From positions 70,970,501 to 71,034,500 of the forward strand of contig NW_024466599.1 in NCBI RefSeq assembly GCF_017591425.1: a stretch of 64,000 nt of DNA. The letters are read 5' to 3'. Within the stretch, counting starts at the first letter, position 1. The number at the start of each line of letters is the position of its first letter. The stretch comes from Ochotona curzoniae. Taxonomy: Eukaryota; Chordata; Mammalia; Lagomorpha; Ochotonidae. The notes under the pieces are model-generated. The model had not been told where the DNA came from. It was given only the letters and a program-made list of their open reading frames with translations, and did no database searches. The position numbers were made by a program, and so were the translations under genes. This document shows, piece by piece, positions 11,706 through 23,755 of this stretch.

Positions 11706-12169
11706 ACCGCCTGGGCTTCAGTCAAAGCCAGCGCCCAGGACTCCTCCACCCAGAAGGCTTCTGCGGGAAGCGGCCTGAGAGGGTGGGTGGGAGCGCGGGC
11801 CCCTCAGGGGATGAGGCCAGCTAGTGGGCAAGAGCGGCAGGGCAGCCCTAGGGGCTCTGCGGGCACCAGGGCAGCGGGCAGCTCCCGCCTCAGGCCTCCA
11901 CACCGCCCTGAGCCCCAACAGCATCAGCAAGCAGCCCCCAACTCTCTGCCTCACGGCCCAGGGCCTGCACGCAGCACGCAGCACGCAGCACGGCTGACCC
12001 CACGTGACACCACCCCCGCTGCCGCCATGACGCACCCTCGGACGTGCGTGGGTGGGGCGTGTCCAGCAGGCGGGCATGCGCATCCTGGAGCCGGGCCGCC
12101 TGTGTCCTGGGCTTCCATAACCTACTTAGGGTTCCTGGAGCTGTGCTCGCTCTGGGCCCCCAGTGTGCA

Positions 12170-12215
12170 GGCCCATGTCGCAGAGGAGGACACTGAGGCA
12201 TGTTCCCTGCGTGTG
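12170..12215 (-). repeat. MIR core fragment
   Basis: cagaggaggacactgaggca is the reverse complement of the MIR core. Confidence 0.6.
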
Positions 12216-12684
12216 GGATGTCGGCCCACATCAAGTGCGGCCAGAGCCCCTGGCCCTTAGCCGGGCCTTGAGCTAGGCCGCGGACACCTTCTCCTCAGCG
12301 GGCTGCTCTCCTGAGGAACTGGTGGATGATCCCCCACTGGTTCTCCAGCCCAGGGGGGACAGCCGCAGCTGGCCTGTGTCCCCCAGGGAACATGGGGGAA
12401 GCGGCCCGGGGCCCTTTCCGGGTGCTGAGTGCAAGGCTGCTGCCCGCCCCAGTAAGCCAGTGGCGGCTTCCACATGAAGATGAGCACTTGAATCTTGACT
12501 TCCTTTAGATGAATCCCTAAGGAGATTGGGCCCTTTGATTGTGGCTTCCAGTTGTCAAAAGGGGATATTGACGATGGAAACGGGTTTCTTTCCCATCTCC
12601 TTACCAGTCTTGGGAGACACGTGCCGTTTTAAATATTTCAAGCATATGTTGGTGAGTTCATTTTAATAAGCAGGATGTGAATTT

Positions 12685-13012
12685 TTAAAAATATATACTT
12701 GTCTTTATTGGAAATTCAGATGTACAGAGTGGAGGAGAAAGAGAGAGGAAGATCTTCTGTCTGACGGTTCACTCCCCAAGTGACTGCAATGGCTGGAGCT
12801 GAGCCAATCCGAAGCCAGGAGCTCTTCCAGGCCTCCCACATGGTCTCAGGGTCCCAAAGCTTTGGTCCATCCTCCACAGCTTTCCCACACCACAAGCAGG
12901 GAGCTGGATGGGAAGCAGGGCTGCTGCGATTAGAACCAGCGCTCATATTGGATCCCGGTATGTTCAAAGCGAGGATTTTAACCACTATGCTATTGCACAG
13001 GAACCCAGGTTG
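12685..13012 (-). repeat. CSINE, full length
   Basis: Tail at the left (cttgtctttattggaaattc). Its right-copy partner is unusually different in the middle. Confidence 0.85.
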
Positions 13013-13079
13013 TAAAATTCAATATAAAGAGGAAGATCCAGCCATAAGCACAGTTGAGAATAATACCCTCTGCACAATT

Positions 13080-13200
13080 GCCCGATTGGCTGAATAGATT
13101 GCTTCCAGAAACCTTACCTCACTTGATCTGCACCAACAACTGGAGGGTGCTAGGACATGTCTGCTTTTCAGAAGGAGAAATTGAGGCTTGCAGGCTACCC
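13080..13200 (-). repeat. MIR fragment
   Basis: Reverse MIR with ttcagaaggagaaattgagg. Confidence 0.6.
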
Positions 13201-13744
13201 TCCGGTGTGGAACCACACACTGGATTACAGTGGCCATAATTCAAGTGCAACACACTCCTTGTTGCACCTGTCTGTCTCCACATTTCCAGAGTTGGCCCTC
13301 ATTTGAGGAACTCATTGCACTTGCTTCTTTGTATGTGTTCAGGTTCCACGTTTCTGACACTTTTCACATTCCTCCCAGAGGACCCTGCTAGGCAATAAAT
13401 AAATAAATAGGGATGCTTCAGGCAATGCAACAACTCAGCCTCTGGCCCTGCAATGTGTGCCCAGGACCAGCTCAGGACCTGCCACCCCATCTTTCTCCCC
13501 CTCTATACACCATCTTCCTCCTCCTCCCACAAGTCCTGCCCTGGGGAACCATTAGCTATGGCGTGTGCCCACTCCTGGTGAGTTGGCCTCTTAACTCTTT
13601 CCTGGAGAGCTTTGAATAGTGTCCTAGTGATGGGCCTGCCTGCCCGAGAGAAGCCTGAGCACGTTGATCTTATTCCTTCCCCAGTCTCAGGTGAGTAATG
13701 GCTGATTCTGAAAAAGGTCAGCCAGGAGTAGACATGTTTTTTTT

Positions 13745-14080
13745 AATAAAGTTCATTTTTAAAAAATTTTTCTTATTTTTTTTATTGGAAAGGCAGATGT
13801 ACAAAGGAAGAGAGACAGAGAGGAAAATCTTTCATCCAATGATTCACTCCCCAAGTGACCACAACAGCCAGAGCTACAATGGTCCGAATCCAGGAACCAG
13901 GAACTTCTTCCAGGTCTTCTACACAGGTGCAGGATCCCAAGGCTTTGGGCCTTCCTTGACTGCTTTCCAAGGCCACAGCAGGGAGCTGCAAGGGAAGTAG
14001 GGCTGCTGGGATTAGAACTGGTGCCCATATGGGATCCCAACACATTTAGCCCCCAGGCCACAACAGGGGTCTGCATGGAT
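13745..14080 (-). repeat. CSINE, full length
   Basis: Tail tttttttattggaaaggcag at the left; duplicate at 63340. Confidence 0.9.
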
Positions 14081-14104
14081 AACACTTTCAATTACTTTAT
14101 TCAT

Positions 14105-14290
14105 TTATAGCCCCAACTTCATGCGATTATCATTTATTGATCACCCAGTGTGTGCTACAAACACTACAGCCATTGTTGTTCCCTCCTTGTAACTTCCCTA
14201 TGAAGGGAGAATTGGGGGTTGGGTGGGTCAAGTTACTCAAGTTACATAGCCAGAGGATGCAGGGTCTTTTGAACTGGTGTCTCTGACTCC
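14105..14290 (-). repeat. MIR
   Basis: atcatttattgatcacccag and following sequence match reversed MIR. Confidence 0.6.
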
Positions 14291-14499
14291 AGAGCCTCTG
14301 CTGGCCTCCATATCCTAACAGCAAATGGGCTATTAGAGAGAAGATAGCAAACCACACAGAGGAGGAGGAGTCCCAGTTTGCTCAGAAGAGCTAATGAGGT
14401 GGTTGTGAATGAACACTAAATCTGAGTGAGCAAAATGGGAGTAGGACAAGAGAGCCACAGCTTCTTCCTCCAGGGAGACTCTCTAAGGGAAAAGGAAAG

Positions 14500-14700
14500 G
14501 CAACTAAGTTTTCTTACTTTCAGACCCAACACCTGCTGCCTCCAGGGAGTGCACTGGCAGGAAGCTGCAATTGGTAGCAGAGCCAGGACTTGAACCTGCT
14601 GGTTCTCTGGTAGGAGATGCACATAATATCCCAAGCAGCATTTCCAACACTGTGCCAACTTCCTGCCCCCTTTTGCCTCTTTCTCTTTGTGTCTCAAATA
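14500..14700 (-). repeat. CSINE fragment
   Basis: Reverse head portion (gagccaggacttgaacctgc). Confidence 0.55.
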
Positions 14701-14749
14701 TTATTTTAAGAAATGAAGTTTGAACAAACAAGTATCACAAAAGCTAAAT

Positions 14750-15130
14750 ACAAGGGACTAGTGTTGTGGCACAGGGGATAAAGCCATCTCCTACAATGCC
14801 AGCATCCCATACAAGCACTAGTTTGTGTCCAAGTTGCTCTACTTCTGATCCATCTCCCTTCTAATGGTCTGGGAATCTCAGAAGGAGATGGCCCAATGGT
14901 TCAAGCACTTGTACTCACACGGGAGAGCTGGATGAAGCTCCTGGATCCTGAATTCAGCCTGACCCTTCTCTGGTTATTGCAGCTACCTACCAAGTGAACT
15001 AGTAAATGGATTATTTTCTGTCTCTCTCTCTGTGTCTCTCTCTGTGTCTCACCCAGTTTCTCTTTGCTTCTCTTTCTGTAATTCTGACTTGATTTCAAAA
15101 TAAGTAAGTAAATTATTTATTTATTATTTC
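14750..15130 (+). repeat. CSINE
   Basis: Head gggactagtgttgtggcaca, CT-rich run, tail ataagtaagtaaattattta. Confidence 0.8.
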
Positions 15131-16250
15131 TATGAAAAGCTAGATAAACAATTTTTCCACACAATGTATTCATCTGTTCTGTAATCATTCAACACACTCC
15201 AAGCACCCGCCATCCATCCGTTCCTAGAATCAAACCCTGCAAGATGGCAACAGTTCTTCAGTGTTGTCATCCCACATGAAGGTGTGCCTAAAGTGTTCCA
15301 GAGGCTCATAGGCTGTGATGATCACCCCACACTCTGGGGGCACTCTGATGACCTGAGGCACAGCCACATTACTCAAAGTGTTAAATGATGAGTTGGAATT
15401 TGCAATTTATCTCCCAAGAGAGGGAAGCATTCAAGGAAAAGGGACTGATGGATTGTGCTAAGGCATGAATGCAAGTGCAGCCCTTGAGGACTAGGATGTC
15501 ATTTGACAGTGGGGAAGGGCAGGCCTGCCAGGTGTCAGCCAGCCTGAGGAGGAGATCCCAGAACTCAGGGCTGAAGGGACAGAAGCCACACGTAGACGTT
15601 GGGAATAGGAGTCTGGGAAGAGATAGTTGCTGAGTACACAGGAGAGTGGGTGGAGAGTTCTTAGGGAAAGGACTACTGCTGAAGAAACACCAACAGAGAG
15701 AGCGGGGAGATGGCAGGGCTCTCTTCTGTGTTGATCCAGAGGATGGTCCCCCAAAGGGGAGTGAACCCATGAAGGTGAGCACAGGTGGAAACCAGGCTTA
15801 AGTTAGAGCCCCAAGGAATGCAGGGGCTGAAGACTTACCAGAAGTGCTCCCTGTAGGTTGATGTAATGGCAAAGCAGCAACTATCTGTGAGGGTCACATG
15901 GACCAGGCTCCACTGATGGGTTGCAGAATGGCTTGCCTGAGGACACAGCTGGCACACCAGGAGGAAGGATAATTCAGAGCACAGAATTATCTGTTGGAAT
16001 TCCTCTCACCTCATGCATGCCCTCTTTTCTTTTCAACAGTGATACAGGTAGAAAGTGATATGAGCTTCTGCTCTCTGACATCATTTTGGGAGGAGAATCT
16101 TCTTCAGTTTGCTTTAGTAGATCTCTGTCCACTCTGAGCTGGACTGTGGTTGGAAATAGGTGTCCAATTCAGATGAATTTCTCCAATAGTTCCCCAGATG
16201 CAATAATCTCTCTTTAATGTAGATGTGTCCACATGCTTATTTATGTTTTC
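15131..16250. other. Intergenic DNA with one exon-like frame
   Basis: No repeat recognised. On the minus strand at about 15245-15365 an open frame reads like protein (ECGVIITAYEPLEHFRHTFM) after an AG, but the downstream donor is poor and I cannot place it in any family. The rest looks like unconstrained intergenic sequence. Confidence 0.35.
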
Positions 16251-16254
16251 CCAT

Positions 16255-16560
16255 TGACAAAATGGCAGGGCTGGGCATGTGACCTAATGGTGAAGATGTC
16301 ACTGGGACTCCTGCAAACCATATTGGAGTCCCGGGCTCCTGTCCTGGCTCTGCTCCCAATACCAGCCTCCTGCTGCTGCTCATCCTGGGAGGCAGCAGGT
16401 GATGGCTCAGGTAGTTGGGTCCATGTCACCGTGGAGGAGACCCAGATTGAGTTCCAAGCTTTGGCCTGGCCAGCCTTAGCTGTTGTGCCCATTTGCAGTG
16501 TAGCAATAGATGGAGGTATTTTTCTTTCTATCTTTCTCAAATATTTTTTAACCAAACAGC
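16255..16560 (+). repeat. CSINE, old
   Basis: Head gcagggctgggcatgtgacc; strongly degraded 3' end. Confidence 0.65.
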
Positions 16561-16789
16561 ATAATTGTCCTTTGGAATTTAACAAGTCTCCACTATAGGG
16601 TTCTGGACCCCATGAAAGGCACTTGCAATAAGGAGAGGAGCATGTTCCATGAAATCCTCCCTGTGGAGTGCCTTCGGAGGCCTAGAACTCTGAGGTCACC
16701 CACCTCCATTTCGATCTCCACATGAGATTTAAGAAGCCCAAATCCTGCCTTGCAGGATCCAAGGTCATCGGAATGACAACCAGGAGCAC

Positions 16790-18865
16790 TGAGCAGTCTG
16801 CAAAAACAGAAGAACAGTAAACTTCCTTCGGGACTAGGGAGAGGAGCTTTCTCCGGTCCTTTCCTGGTTCCAACTTTGCGTCCCCACCCTCTCTCTTAAT
16901 GACCATCAGGATTGCTCCAGAAACCCCTCAAAACAAAGTAACAAACAAACAAACAAAAAACTAGAATAGATAGAAAACAGCAAGCAAAGCTTAGAAACAG
17001 ACAGGAAACGGGCAGTGGGGATGCACTTTTAACTCACTGGGTGGGACACAAAGATTAGTTACTCCTCACTAGGGTATTGAAGATTTCTCTGCACACCCCT
17101 CTAAAACTGTTCACCTAAACTGTTGACATATGTCTTGTTAAAGTTATAGAGTTAAACTACCCGAAAAACAGCCAGGTTCTGCAAAATCATGCTTCAACGC
17201 TATAAGCTGGTAAATACTAAAATGAAAATAGACATGAGACAGCTGAATAGTACCCTATAGCCATTTTAAGGTGTATAGAACCCAGTTGTATATAAACTAA
17301 TAATTGAAATTCAATGTAGAAGTCACAGAATGTGGTTCAGTACTTGCACTCTTTTTTTTTTCTCTTTTAACATGTTGGTTACTCAATACCATGTCAACTA
17401 ATTCCATTACATTATAAATTGTTACTGATGTAATGTTGTGGCTTTTAATTGATTGGGATGATACTCTGTTGGCTCTACCTTCAGACCAGAGATGGTCTCC
17501 TGCCGGAGTCCAGCTCCAGCTGAGTTCGGAGCTCGGGAAGGGTGCATGGAGTCGGCGATAAAGAAAGACACAGACACTTGTTGCTTGTTGCGTTTTTGCT
17601 GCTTCCTTGCTCAAGAAGAAGCTGTCCTTTTTATTTACTTAGACACATCACAAGTCTCTGCACAAACATTTGATTTTTTATCTTTAACTGTAGAACTAAG
17701 ACAGCATGCACAGATGTTGAATTAATTTTTACTTCATGCTCAACCAGGTCTCTTAAAGATAATTCTGTAAGTTACTCTAATCAGTTTCTTTAAAGCAAGC
17801 CGTTATTCATTCTTCAGAAGTGGCCACTAGGTGACAGCCAGAACTCCAAGGCCAAGGCACAGATGGTTACCTACTAATTAGTAAAACATTCCTACTACAT
17901 TTTATTTTCACAACTTTATCTATCACATAATGGGAGAAATACATCAAAAGAGAAAAAATATAAGGATCTAAGACAAAAAGTTTCAAACATTAAATCCCCC
18001 TACAACTGCAGGCTCTACAACCTCATAAGCAATCAAACAATAATCAAAAGTATATCTCTGTGATGTTAATAGAATCATCCTATATTTCCTCTAGTTAAAA
18101 GATTATGAAAGTGGCTAAAGCAGCTACATTTTCTATGCTCTAAAGAGTTGCAAGGACAGGGTAACCTTTAAGGTCACAGCAACTATATTTTTGCCATAGC
18201 AGTTTCAGCTCATACTCCCATCGTTTCCATTAGTTTGTAAAATTCTTGTTAAGCCGTTTCCCAGAAGGCATGCTATGTCTGGGCCCGATTTCAGGGCAAT
18301 GGGTAGGCACACAATCAGGTGTCCAGAAATGGCATGGGTTTAATTGTACTCCTGTGCACAGTTAAAGGCCAACTCACTAAGACATTATCAATAACATTAA
18401 CTCTTAAGCTCACAGTAGTTGCCAAAGCCATCTCACAGGGGCAAACAATGCCTCAATAGATTACAGAATTCTTAGTGGGGTGCTTGAGTGTCCATGCAAA
18501 CAGGGGGTGAGACTGCGTCAAGGTGGTCAGAGAGAAATCACCGGGCCGTGCCAAACAGCTGGAAGCTCCCCAGGCCCTGCCAAGCAGGGAGCTGTTCTCT
18601 TCACACCTTCATGTCATCCACACCTACTGCACGGACCCCAGCAGTCTCCCGAAGAAACCGTTGAACTTATCTGGACAATAAGATGCTGGACACTATGCTT
18701 GGTATACTCTTGCAATGAAACAATCTCGACAGATTTTGAAATATAATACAGCAACAAGATAGAGGAATCCACCATGGGAGGGTGGGAGGCTGGGAAGATG
18801 AGGGGGGAATCCCAGCACCTATAAAACTGTGTCACATGATGCAATGTAATCAATTAAAAAGAAAA
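16790..18865 (+). mobile_element. L1 3' end split by a solo LTR
   Basis: The same L1 3' segment as at 6700-7667, with tail at 18845-18865. It is interrupted after gagatggtctcc by a foreign 1143-bp insertion and resumes at gtctcccgaagaaaccgttg. Here the microsatellite position is a short CAAA repeat rather than CA. Confidence 0.8.
17501..18643 (-). mobile_element. Solo LTR of a class II (betaretrovirus-like) ERV
   Basis: Begins TGCCGG and ends CCAGCA (TG...CA) and is flanked by a 6-bp target duplication gtctcc (17495-17500 and 18644-18649). Read on the minus strand, an AATAAA (near 17633) is followed by an R/U5-like segment ending in gctggactccggca, as in MMTV/IAP-type LTRs. At 1143 bp it is long for an LTR. 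Gene internals are absent, consistent with LTR-LTR recombination. Confidence 0.8.
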
Positions 18866-18939
18866 GAAAAAGTAATCCTCCCCTTAAAGTGTTTATAACC
18901 TACTAGGAAAGAAAAGGGCATGGGCCTGCCTGTCTCACT

Positions 18940-19262
18940 CCTGTTTTCTATTGATTTGAAAGGCAGTTTTCAGAGAGAGAGACAGAGACAGAGAGAGATC
19001 CTGCATCTGCTGACTCACTCCAGAAATAGCACAACTGCTGGGACTGACCTAGACCAAAGCTAGGACCCTGAAGTCTCATCAGAGTCTTGCATGTGGGTGG
19101 CAGGGACCCAAGTACTTGGGCCATCTTCTACTGTTTTTCCAGGCTGTTAGCAAGCAGTTCAATCAAACGTAAAGCAGCCGGACTCAAATTTTAAGAGCTC
19201 AAAAGGGCTGCCAGGGACACAGGCAACAGCTTAACCTGCTGTAACACAAGGCCACTCCAAAA
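18940..19262 (-). repeat. CSINE
   Basis: Reverse copy with a GA-rich stretch (gagagagacagagacagaga). Confidence 0.75.
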
Positions 19263-19299
19263 ATGTCAAAAAAAAATATATAGTAATATTCCACGATAG

Positions 19300-19760
19300 T
19301 CACACTTTTGGAGTACACAATGCAAAGGTCTTTTTTTGTTTTGTTTTTGTACATGGACCAGTTTTGCAGTCATTACCACCATCCAATTTCAAAATATTCT
19401 CCAGGAAAATCCCAGTTCCCATTAGCAGTCACTCCTCTCTCCTCTTTTCCCTCAGCCACTAAAAATTACTAATCAACTTTCTAGCTTTTTTTTTCAATTC
19501 AACACTGAATATTATATGTAAGTAGAATTTTACCACCTATGTTCTTTGTATCTGGCTTCCTCAACTCAGCATCATGTTTTTAAGGTTCATTCAAGGTGTG
19601 GCATTTAGCAATAGCTCCTTCATTTCTATGACTGAATTATATTCCATGGTACAGCCATTCCACATTTGATTTGGTTTGGATAAACAAAACTCATCCATTG
19701 TTGAACAGTTGGGTTTTCCCATCTTTTACTATCATGAGGATGATAACTCTAACAAGCTTT
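19300..19760 (-). mobile_element. Old mammalian L1 3' fragment
   Basis: attatattccatggtacagc followed by sequence like 'catccattgttgaacagttgg' (opening 20 bases) matches the antisense end of ancient L1M elements. Confidence 0.6.
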
Positions 19761-20089
19761 GTGTATACATCTTGACTGGGGTTCAGCCAAGAGGAAGGTA
19801 AGAAATTCGAGTGATAGAATTGGGGGGGGGGGCATGCTAGGAGTGGGTCGTAGGACAGGGCGAGAGCAGTTGTGAGCAGTTGATGAAGAGGTTAACACAA
19901 GGCAAGGTGGGGTGGCTGATGGGGATCTTCTAGGCAGCCTGGAAGTGAATGGGAAGAGAAGAATGCTGGATGATGGTGCAATTGCCACAGTGAAGAGAAG
20001 CTTGGAATTCAGCACTCTGGTGTGTAAGCAAGCCGTACTCACTTCAGGGACCCATCTAAACCTGACTCCTGTGTGCAGAGGCTGACACC

Positions 20090-20215
20090 ATGCTCTCTGC
20101 CCTCTAGAACTGTAACCTGAATAAGCCTGTTTTCTTCACAAATTATCCAACCTCAGGGGTTTTCTTGTAGCAACAAATACAGATGGATTCATTCAGCATC
20201 CTAGGAGTAAAGACG
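20090..20215 (+). mobile_element. MaLR-like LTR end
   Basis: gaataagcctgttttcttca, acaaattatccaacctcagg and a final gtagcaacaaatacagatgg resemble the 3' end of MST/MLT LTRs. Confidence 0.55.
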
Positions 20216-20289
20216 CAAGAGAAAAATGGCTGAGTGCATTTAGTGTCGGGTACCAGTGTGGCAGGGAGCACAGAACTCAGTATGCCAGT

Positions 20290-20630
20290 TCTTTTTTTTT
20301 GTTTTGTTTTTTAAAGATTTATTTTTTGTTTATTGGAAAGGGAGACATACAGAGAGGAGAGACAGAGAGGAAGATCTTCCGTCCGATGATTCACTCCCCA
20401 AGTGAGCGCAACGGCCAATGCTATGCTGATCCGAAGCCAGGAGCCTCTTCCGGGTCTCCCACGCGGGTGCAGGGTCCCAAAGCTTTGGGCAGTCCTTGAC
20501 TGCTTTCCCGGGCCACAGGTGGGGAGCTGGAAGGGAAGCGGGGCTGCTGGGATAGAACCAGCGCCCATATGGGATCCCGGGTGTGCAAGGAGAGGACCTT
20601 AACCACTGTGCCACCGTCCCGGGCCCAGTG
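20290..20630 (-). repeat. CSINE, young
   Basis: CpG-retaining copy (gtcccgggcc head at the right), T-rich tail at the left. Confidence 0.92.
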
Positions 20631-20659
20631 TGCCAGTTCTTAAAGTTAGGCCATTGATT

Positions 20660-20985
20660 GTTGAGGATGGTGCCAGTAGTAGCTAAACCTCAGCTCATGG
20701 CACCAGTGCCCAATGTGAGCACTGATTCATGCCTTGGCTGCTCTACTTCTGATCCATTTCCCTGCTGATAGCCTGGGAAAGCAGCAGAGAACAGCTCAAG
20801 TCCTTGCCTCAGGACCCCACACCCCTGTGAGAGACCTGGAAGAAGCTCCAAGTTTTGGATGGGCTCAGCTCTGGCCATTAAAGCCTTTTGGGGAATAAAC
20901 CAATGGAAGCTCTCTCTTTGTGTGTCTCTTCTTCTCTCTGTAATTCTACATTTCAAATAAAAAATAAAATAAATCTTAAAAAAAT
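20660..20985 (+). repeat. CSINE
   Basis: Degraded head, tail aataaaaaataaaataaatc. Confidence 0.8.
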
Positions 20986-20989
20986 AGGT

Positions 20990-21975
20990 TATTATACCAG
21001 GTTAAGACTCTTGTTAGACTCTTCTTATTCATTCCCTATTTGTCCCTCTACATTCACTACCCTTCTGCCTGCTCTCAGTGGCCTGCATCAAGGGACTCCC
21101 TCATCCATTGGTTGCCAGCTGGGGTCACTGATGGAAACTGGAAGGGTGGCAGGAAAGAAAGGCTGGCATGTTTTGGCACTTGTGCCCTGCCCTGGTCCTC
21201 ACTGTCCTTTGTGGCCTTGTCAACCCTACATACACCTGCATAGACAGCATCCCCCTGACTGTTCATGTAGTTTACTTGGGCCCTGACTTAAGAAGAAGGA
21301 ATCCCATGGACAACCCAGCAGGCAGAGAAGAGAGCTGTAAGAGGAGTGAGTGGGAAGGGAAAGAAAAGAGTGGCTGTTGGGGGAGAGAGGAATGTTAGGA
21401 TTTACCAGATGGATCTCAAGGAGGGATCAATGGGTCCTGCAGTACAGTACAAGTTAGTGGGTCAGGGAGAGGTCTTGGGACACTGGGTGTAATTTCCAAA
21501 GTGAGTGTCCTCTGCTGTCTTTCATCAGATCCTGCTTCTTCAAATAAAAACTGTTTTTCCAGAACAGCCTCCTCAGGCCACTTGGAGCCTCCCCTGCTGC
21601 CTGGCTCCTGCTGGCGGCAGTTCCCAGTGACCCATTTTGGATTTATAGCATCAGCATAGAAAAGCTGGGCTTGCTCTGACCTCCCAGTACCCAGCAGGCC
21701 CTCAGAGGTTCAGCTACTCAGCCTCAGACTCCTCAGGCTTCCAATTGTGGAAGAAAGACACTGGTCTGAAGGGACCCCAGCAGGCCTGGGGGCCAGACAC
21801 ACCCACCGCCCTAGTCTCTGTAATTACAAACCAGCCCAGGACCTTCCTAAGTGCTCACAGCCTCTGTGGCCTAGGAGAAGTCAGAGTTACATGTTAGGTA
21901 ACAGTAATGCAGACTAAATCCTTTTGGGGCCCCATTACTTTGACCTTGTGTGTATGGACTCTGCCCAGCCCCTTC
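20990..21975. other. Intergenic DNA, nothing assigned
   Basis: I see no repeat, splice-bounded exon or RNA gene in this stretch. Confidence 0.4.
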
Positions 21976-21979
21976 CACT

Positions 21980-22320
21980 TTTTTTTTTTAACATTTTATT
22001 TTCATGTTATTTAAAAGGCAGAGTGACAGAGAGACAAAAAGCAACTGCTCTTCTTTCTGCGAGTTCACTTCCTAATTGTCTGCAATAGCCAGGGCTGGGC
22101 CAGGTCAGAGCCAGGAGCCTGAAGCCCAATCTTGGTCTCGTACAGGTGGCAGGGACCCAAGTCCTTGAGCAAGACCTGATGTGTCCCAGGGTGTGCATTA
22201 ACAGGAAGCTGAAATGACAAGCAGAGCAGCCAGGATTGGACCTGTCCCCATGGTAAAGAATACAGGTGTGCCAGGTGAGACTTAACGACTCTGTCACATG
22301 CCTGTCTTCCCTTCCTGTTT
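21980..22320 (-). repeat. CSINE, old
   Basis: T-run at the left, reverse body, weak head. Confidence 0.75.
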
Positions 22321-22370
22321 CTTTCAATAGATTCAAGACAGAAATCACATTTTAGTAACTCTTGAAAAAT

Positions 22371-22700
22371 GGGGCCTGGCTTCGTGGCCTAGCAGCTAAT
22401 GTCTGCCCCAGAATCCCATATGGGCACTGGTTCTAATCCCAGCAGCTCCACTTCCCGTCCAGCTCCCTGCTTGTGGTGTGGGAAAGCAGTTGAGGATGGC
22501 CCAAAGCATTGGGACCCTACACCCATGTGGGAGACCTGGAAGAGATTCCTGGATCCTGGCTTCGGATCAGAGCAACACCGGCCATTGAGGTCATTTAGGG
22601 AAAGAATCACTGGATGAAAGATCTTCCTCTTTGTCTCTCCTCTCTGTAGATCTGACATTCCAATCAAAATAAAAATAATAAATCTTTTTTTAAAAAGAAT
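22371..22700 (+). repeat. CSINE, full length
   Basis: Head ggggcctggcttcgtggcct, tail aaaataaaaataataaatct. Confidence 0.9.
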
Positions 22701-22827
22701 AACAATCTTGGCCCCTGGAAAAGACGCAGTGTAATCTCCCTCTTATTCAAAAAGTCCCTGTAAACCAATGAGAGAAGCAGTTTCTCCAAATAAGAATGCG
22801 ATTAGCCAATATAGAAATGCTTATATG

Positions 22828-23150
22828 GAAGCTGACCTTGTGACAGAGGGCATAAAACTACTGCCAATGATGTTGACTTCCCACATGGATGCTGGTTCTA
22901 ATCCATACTACTCTATTCCTGATCCACTTCCCTGGTAATGAGCTCATGAAAAACAGTGGAAATTGGCCCAGAGTGTCAAACCCCCAACACAACATGGCAG
23001 ACATGCATTAAGTTCTTAGCTTTGACCTGGTCCATCCCTGGCTCTTGTGACCATCTGGCAAGTGAGCCATTGTATAGATCTTGTTTGCTTGCTCTCTCTC
23101 CCTGTCTTTCTCTGTAACTCTGATTTTCAAATAGATTCACTTAAAAAGTG
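22828..23150 (+). repeat. CSINE, old
   Basis: Head agctgaccttgtgacagagg; CT-rich 3' part. Confidence 0.7.
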
Positions 23151-23329
23151 TTGATTTTGAATGATTCATTCACATAATTGAAACAGACTGAAAATAGCTT
23201 ATGAAGCAGAAGGAATACAGTGGCCCCCTTTTTGAAGGCCCAGGTCCTTGCACAGAGGTAAGGATCTGACGACACAGAGTTTCTCGGGCAAATAGAAGGC
23301 AGTATGAATACAACAAGAGATGGCTTCTA

Positions 23330-23435
23330 AATGAACATTTACTGAGTGCTTGAAATGTATGGAGTGTTGTCCTGAGGGCTTTGCAAGTGTCTCATTTAGT
23401 TCTCATGGTGTCCTGAGAGGTGGGTGTTATGCCTG
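23330..23435 (-). repeat. MIR
   Basis: aacatttactgagtgcttga through catttagttctcatggtgtc. Confidence 0.65.
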
Positions 23436-23449
23436 CCTAATACAATCTT

Positions 23450-23755
23450 AAAATTTAGTATTTATTTGGAAAGCAGAGAGACACAATAGTATACACACAT
23501 GTGAGGTGGCAGGGAGAACAGACAAGCTACTTTCATCTTACTATTCTCTAAATGCTTGCAAAACAGCCAAAGCTAGGCCAGGCCAAAGCAAGACCTGGGA
23601 AGTCAATGGATGACGTGGACCCAAGTACAGGTGTTATCACATGCTGCCTATCGGGTGCATGATAGCAGGATTTTAGACTCAGAAGTGGAACTGGGACTTG
23701 AATCCATACACTCCTGTATGGCATACCGGTGTCCAGTGGTGCCTTGTTTTTAATA
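23450..23755 (-). repeat. CSINE, old
   Basis: First of three consecutive reverse copies. Confidence 0.7.

Larger units (their letters stand above)
11600..12450. promoter_or_regulatory. CpG-rich island
   Basis: GC-rich with many CpGs, in contrast to AT-rich surroundings. It contains two CACGTG E-boxes (11644-11649, 12001-12006), a GC-box-like ggtggggcgtgtcc and a cacgcag 7-mer array near 11970. An ATG in strong context (gccgccATGA) opens a frame, but the right copy has a 4-base insertion soon after it that shifts the frame, so I do not call it coding. It may be a promoter or a transcribed noncoding start. Confidence 0.55.
690..14402 (+). repeat. Left copy of the large direct duplication
   Basis: This stretch aligns with ~41660-64000 in the same orientation and order, usually with only a few differences per hundred bases. 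Matched blocks: 690-1110 with 41660-42075; 1140-1710 with 45375-45987; 1711-4976 with 52669-55927; 6390-14402 with 55928-64000. It contains gene A exons 1 and 2, an L1 3' end, CA repeats, a CpG-rich island and ordered SINEs. The far boundary of the match is outside the window because the right copy runs off the end. Confidence 0.95.

Noticed and set aside
11233..11778. 181-codon frame rich in Thr-His
   Set aside because: It is the translation of a CA microsatellite; the duplicate at 60806 has different length and content.
11787..12260. 157-codon frame through the CpG-rich island, with a good ATG context
   Set aside because: The right copy carries 4-base and 7-base length changes that break the frame, and composition alone explains long GC-rich frames.
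15815..15845. Possible 12-nt microexon on the minus strand (AG|12 nt|GTAAGT)
   Set aside because: Signals this short occur by chance and nothing nearby splices to it.
20330..20614. Frames of 60-95 codons with repeated 'GSHMG..NPSSP' style wording throughout the window
   Set aside because: They are translations of the CSINE body on either strand and recur wherever a SINE lies.
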